From NCBI GenBank assembly GCA_012799605.1, contig JAAZKX010000048.1, positions 1-64,000 of the forward strand: a DNA stretch of 64,000 nt. Direction: 5' to 3'. This document shows, in pieces, positions 61,111 through 64,000 of this stretch. Origin of the DNA: Bacillota bacterium. GTDB lineage: Bacteria; Bacillota; DTU030; DUMP01. The notes under the pieces are model-generated. The model did no database searches, was not told the DNA's origin, and worked only from the letters and a program-made list of their open reading frames with translations. The first letter of the stretch is position 1. Every line of letters starts with the position of its first letter. Both the position numbers and the translations under genes were made by a program.

Positions 61111-61743
61111 TTGGCACAGCACAAAAGGCTGGGCGTGTTGTCGCGCTACGAACAAATTGCTTTAGACATCGCCTCTCGCATTTTGCGCGACGAATACAAG
61201 GTAGGGCAGAAAATCTTTGGGCGATCAACTTTAGCTGGCCGTTACAAGGTATCGCCGGAAACCATACGTAGGGCTATAGCGCTACTGCAAGATGCTGACG
61301 TGGTGGAAACTGCTCCCGGAATGGGGATAATTATCAAATCAAAAAAAGCAGCAGATTTATATTTCCATCAGTTTCGGGGGCAGCAGGCTTTGGCCGACAT
61401 GCAAAAAAGATTGCGCCAGCTGTTTGAAGAAAAACGCAAACTCGACCGGGAAATTGAAACCACTAGCCGGCAAATGGTCAGCTATTTATGGGGTATGCTA
61501 AATAATTTGCAGTATCTCGAAAAAGTTGAAATTGGGGAAAACTCTTGCCTACTTGGACATACCTTAGCTTCCGGTCGCATTCGAACCAGAACCGGGGCTA
61601 CGGTAGTGGCGATCGAACGCGACGGCCAGGAACATTATTCGCCGTCTTCGGAAATGGTATTTGAGGCGGGGGATCTGTTGCATGTGGTGGGTACGGTAGA
61701 AGCCAAGGGTAAGCTAAGAAGGCTGGTAGAAAAGGAGGGCTAG
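61111..61743 (+). CDS. BusR-like GntR regulator with RCK_C (TrkA-C) domain
   Basis: A 210-residue regulator with three parts: a GntR winged helix (about 10-75; YKVSPETIRRAIALLQDADVVETAPGMGIII), a coiled coil (about 88-125; ADMQKRLRQLFEEKRKLDREIETTSRQ), and an RCK_C/TrkA-C domain (about 135-207). That is the architecture of BusR, which represses a betaine importer when its RCK_C domain binds c-di-AMP. The osmoprotectant importer lies immediately upstream, and cdaA is also in this window. The start is TTG, with AAGGAGG about ten bases upstream. It is followed after three bases by ireB. c-di-AMP binding is inferred from architecture only. Confidence 0.85.
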   Translation: MAQHKRLGVLSRYEQIALDIASRILRDEYKVGQKIFGRSTLAGRYKVSPETIRRAIALLQDADVVETAPGMGIIIKSKKAADLYFHQFRGQQALADMQKRLRQLFEEKRKLDREIETTSRQMVSYLWGMLNNLQYLEKVEIGENSCLLGHTLASGRIRTRTGATVVAIERDGQEHYSPSSEMVFEAGDLLHVVGTVEAKGKLRRLVEKEG

Positions 61744-61746
61744 CTG

Positions 61747-62034
61747 TTGGCCGGGGCGAACATTGATAAAACACGATTTTTTCCGGCGGCAGAACAGGCA
61801 AATACTGCCCGGACGGTGCTAAACTCAGTATGTCTTGCCTTACGGGAACGAGGCTACAACCCGGTAGATCAGCTGGTAGGATATTTGCTATCGGGCGATC
61901 CTACTTATATTACCAGTTTTGGTCAGGCTCGCGAGCTGATCCGCAGTGTAGAGCGGGACGATCTATTAGAAGAGATCATGCGCAGGTACCTGGAACTAGA
62001 AGGGGGGCCGCAGGATGAGCAAACTGGTGATTGA
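61747..62034 (+). CDS. ireB: IreB/ReoM family regulatory phosphoprotein (UPF0297)
   Basis: A 95-residue protein with the IreB core: ALRERGYNPVDQLVGYLLSGDPTYITSFGQARELIRSVERDDLLEEIMRRYLELEG. The N-terminal DKTRFF keeps a Thr (Thr9) near the position that is phosphorylated by the PASTA kinase in relatives. In Enterococcus IreB affects cephalosporin resistance, and in Listeria its homologue ReoM controls ClpCP-dependent turnover of MurA. The start is TTG, eight bases after AAGGAGGG. It overlaps murA by 20 bases. This is not its usual place next to alaS and ruvX. Confidence 0.9.
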   Translation: MAGANIDKTRFFPAAEQANTARTVLNSVCLALRERGYNPVDQLVGYLLSGDPTYITSFGQARELIRSVERDDLLEEIMRRYLELEGGPQDEQTGD

Positions 62035-63286
62035 TGGAAACAAGGTGCTCAACGGCGTGATTACTGCCAGCGGAGCTAAAAATAGCGCCCTCCCCATAAT
62101 AGTAGCGTCGGCTTTGGCTGAGGAAGAATCATTGTTGCGCAATGTACCCCACGGTACTGATGTCGAGACAATCTGTTCGATTCTATCCTCTTTGGGTGCT
62201 AAAGTTTCCTGGGATGGGCCGGGACAACTTCGGGTTAACGGGGCCGGATTAAAAAAAAGCAAGGCACCGTATGAGTTGGTACGCAAAATGCGCGCCTCTT
62301 TTTATGTGGCGGGAATGCTGTTGGGCCGCCTGGGTGAAGCAGTAGTGCCCTTGCCGGGCGGTTGTTCGATTGGATCACGCCCGGTTGATTTTCATATAAA
62401 GGGGTTCGAGGCCCTCGGTGCGGATGTAACCTTGGAGCATGGGTCCATGAAGGCCCGGGCTAAACGGCTTACTGGATCTAAATATTATGTTAGCCGGGCC
62501 AGTGTAGGAGCGACAGTCAATACGATGTTAGCAGCTGTGCTGGCTGACGGGACGACAGTGTTGGAAAATGCCGCCCGGGAACCGGAAGTGGTGGATTTGG
62601 CTAATTTGCTCAGCGCTATGGGGGCCAAAATTCGTGGTGCTGGCATGGACGTGATTCGAATTGAAGGGGTAGATCGCTTACATGGCACCGAGCACGAGAT
62701 TATCCCCGACCGAATTGAGGTAGGGTCTTATCTTATTTTAGGGGCTATGGTCGGCGGCGAGGTAGTGGTCGAAAATGCTATGGGCGAACATCTGCGCTCG
62801 GTGTTGGCCAGCCTTGAAGCTATTGGAGTTAAGATAAAAGAAAGCACAACAGCTATCCAAGTTTCGCGCCCGGACAAGTTAGCCCCTCTTAATATCGTTA
62901 CCCAGCAATATCCTGGGTTCCCGACTGATTTACAAGCGCCTTTTAGTGTACTGCTTACACAGGCTGATGGTGTAAGTACGGTTCGGGAAACAATTTTTGA
63001 TGGCCGCTTTAAATATGTAGATGAATTGCGGCGTATGGGGGCCGATATTCAAGTGGAACGGGATACAGCTATCATTACCGGGCCGGCTGAGCTTGCCGGA
63101 GCCCCGGTAGAGGCTACGGACTTGCGCGGCGGGATGGCACTGGTGATTGGGGCACTTTCAGCCCAAGGTCGAAGCGAGATTATTGGCCTGGAACATATCG
63201 ACCGGGGCTATGAAAACCTGGAGCAGAAACTCCAAAACTTAGGGGCGTCTGTCAAACGTTTTCGAGCTAATGCCGTCCGATCTTAA
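62015..63286 (+). CDS. murA: UDP-N-acetylglucosamine 1-carboxyvinyltransferase MurA
   Basis: First committed step of peptidoglycan synthesis, enolpyruvyl transfer to UDP-GlcNAc. The 423-residue product has ASGAKNSALPII, the RKMRASFYVAGMLLGR helix and the catalytic loop PLPGGCSIGSRPVDFH with Cys117, the fosfomycin target, so it is not the Asp variant. Later motifs include PGFPTDLQAPFSVLLTQADG and the Arg in DLRGGMALVIGAL. It begins inside ireB (20-base overlap) with AGGGGGG about eight bases upstream, implying translational coupling. Confidence 0.97.
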   Translation: MSKLVIDGNKVLNGVITASGAKNSALPIIVASALAEEESLLRNVPHGTDVETICSILSSLGAKVSWDGPGQLRVNGAGLKKSKAPYELVRKMRASFYVAGMLLGRLGEAVVPLPGGCSIGSRPVDFHIKGFEALGADVTLEHGSMKARAKRLTGSKYYVSRASVGATVNTMLAAVLADGTTVLENAAREPEVVDLANLLSAMGAKIRGAGMDVIRIEGVDRLHGTEHEIIPDRIEVGSYLILGAMVGGEVVVENAMGEHLRSVLASLEAIGVKIKESTTAIQVSRPDKLAPLNIVTQQYPGFPTDLQAPFSVLLTQADGVSTVRETIFDGRFKYVDELRRMGADIQVERDTAIITGPAELAGAPVEATDLRGGMALVIGALSAQGRSEIIGLEHIDRGYENLEQKLQNLGASVKRFRANAVRS

Positions 63287-63342
63287 CGGGTCGGCGGTAG
63301 GAACATGTTCTGGGTGCTGCTGATACAGGGGTGAATATTTTA

Positions 63343-64000
63343 GTGAAGGTTACAGTTTTAGGCCGCTACGGCCCTTTCCCAGCGGCCGGCGGGGCCTGTT
63401 CAGGCTATCTGATAAATGCTTCCGGTTCATACGTGCTGCTCGATTGCGGGGCAGGGGTACTGAGCCGGTTGGCTGTTTATATAGCGCCGGAGTCCTTATC
63501 AGCCCTCATTTTATCCCATTTGCATAGCGACCATATCAGTGATGTTTCTGTACTTCGGTATGCTTTGGATTTGGCTTCTGAACGCCGCGATGATGCGTTG
63601 CCTGTTTGGGTGCCCTTAGAACCTAAAGACCAGTTGGGTCAGCTGTTGTACCGGGATCACCTTGTGCTGCACGAACCCTTGTGCGGACAAGCGGTCAAAA
63701 TAGGGGCGCTTAAAGCCACGCCGGTTGCTGTTAAGCACAGCATCCCAACTTTTGGCTGGCGGATAAGCGATGGTGCTAAGACTTTAGCTTATTCGGCTGA
63801 CAGTGAAAATTGCGAGTCGCTGGTCGAGCTGGCCCGAGAGGCAGACTTGTTTTTATGTGAAGCCACCTATATCGATGAACGGCTCCGGCAGGGGGGGAGG
63901 AACCATCTGTCCGCCCGTCAGGCCGGACAGATTGCTGCCCGGGCCGGGGTTAAACGGCTGCTACTGACCCATTTATGCCCGCTGGAGGATCCTGACCTGT
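63343..64000 (+). CDS. RNase Z-like metallo-beta-lactamase hydrolase (YhfI-like), 3' end outside window
   Basis: The frame stays open from a GTG at 63343 to the window end, about 219 codons. It encodes a metallo-hydrolase with the metal motif LSHLHSDHISD and VLLDCGAG, then AYSADSENCESL, CEATYIDE, HLSARQAGQIAARAGVKRLLLTH. This is the RNase Z/arylsulfatase-like group and resembles B. subtilis YhfI. GGGGTGA lies eight bases upstream; a GTG at 63331 in frame is an alternative start. The C-terminus is cut off, and the substrate is unknown. Confidence 0.88.
   Translation, partial: MKVTVLGRYGPFPAAGGACSGYLINASGSYVLLDCGAGVLSRLAVYIAPESLSALILSHLHSDHISDVSVLRYALDLASERRDDALPVWVPLEPKDQLGQLLYRDHLVLHEPLCGQAVKIGALKATPVAVKHSIPTFGWRISDGAKTLAYSADSENCESLVELAREADLFLCEATYIDERLRQGGRNHLSARQAGQIAARAGVKRLLLTHLCPLEDPDL

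Noticed and set aside
1-64000. CRISPR arrays, insertion sequences, prophage, rRNA and tRNA genes
   Set aside because: No regularly spaced repeats, transposase or integrase genes, attachment-site duplications or RNA gene folds were seen on either strand.

Overview
This window looks like chromosomal DNA from a Gram-positive, spore-forming member of the Clostridia (Firmicutes), of the Peptococcaceae/Moorella type. The evidence is the gene content: AddAB instead of RecBCD, the CdaA-CdaR-GlmM c-di-AMP cluster, a CotF-like spore coat protein, the EndoAI/EndoA toxin-antitoxin pair, IreB, Asp23 and clostridial DUF families. Strong AGGAGG ribosome sites and frequent GTG/TTG starts fit this. The class is firm, the genus is not. 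Base composition is moderate throughout and no insertion sequence, prophage, CRISPR array, rRNA or tRNA gene was found. About sixty protein genes fill the window, most on the + strand.

Layout. 0-10.5 kb: glutamate racemase, a GntR regulator with an internal deletion, the AddB/AddA helicase-nuclease, and convergently a MurT-like ligase without its GatD partner. 10.5-18.4 kb: DUF1540 protein, a solitary adenine DNA methyltransferase, a dicarboxylate/amino-acid symporter, a two-component system, a DUF3842 protein and an ECF S-component. 18.4-23.6 kb: a leucine-type dehydrogenase behind a textbook sigma-54 promoter, a DUF2680 protein divergent from PerR, and argGH behind a promoter that overlaps an ARG box. 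23.6-31 kb: an SsuABC-type importer, cdaA-cdaR-glmM, an aldo/keto reductase with two Fe-S clusters, and an asparaginase. 31-45.6 kb: aminotransferase, ComEC-like hydrolase with DUF3006, PsiE-like protein, an unrecognised membrane protein with repeated Trp-Pro motifs before butyrate kinase, an AraC regulator divergent from a CoA-acylating aldehyde dehydrogenase, a ClpP-class protease, isochorismatase, flavoprotein, uracil-DNA glycosylase and MFS carrier. 45.6-57 kb: coat protein, Ddl-like ATP-grasp, LysM-NlpC/P60 hydrolase, acpS-nnr-endoAI-endoA, a P-loop/Asp23 fusion, hisC, and tsaE-tsaB-rimI-tsaD. 57-64 kb: a cluster of DnaA boxes, yigZ, a compact OpuC-type osmoprotectant importer, a BusR-like regulator, ireB overlapping murA, and the start of an RNase Z-like hydrolase.

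How the genes may work together. Several loci bear on turgor and cell-wall control: cdaA-cdaR-glmM links c-di-AMP synthesis to UDP-sugar supply; at 58-63 kb an osmoprotectant importer is followed by a regulator with the GntR + coiled coil + RCK_C layout of the c-di-AMP sensor BusR, then by ireB (ReoM family) overlapping murA. In Listeria, ReoM controls MurA turnover, so this arrangement is a genomic argument for the link. Leucine dehydrogenase, butyrate kinase and a CoA-acylating aldehyde dehydrogenase suggest branched-chain amino-acid or acyl-CoA fermentation. The most useful leads are the DnaA-box cluster at 57.1 kb, the ireB-murA overlap, the BusR-like gene beside the importer, the Trp-Pro repeat membrane protein, the P-loop/Asp23 fusion, the sigma-54 promoter and the ARG-box promoter.
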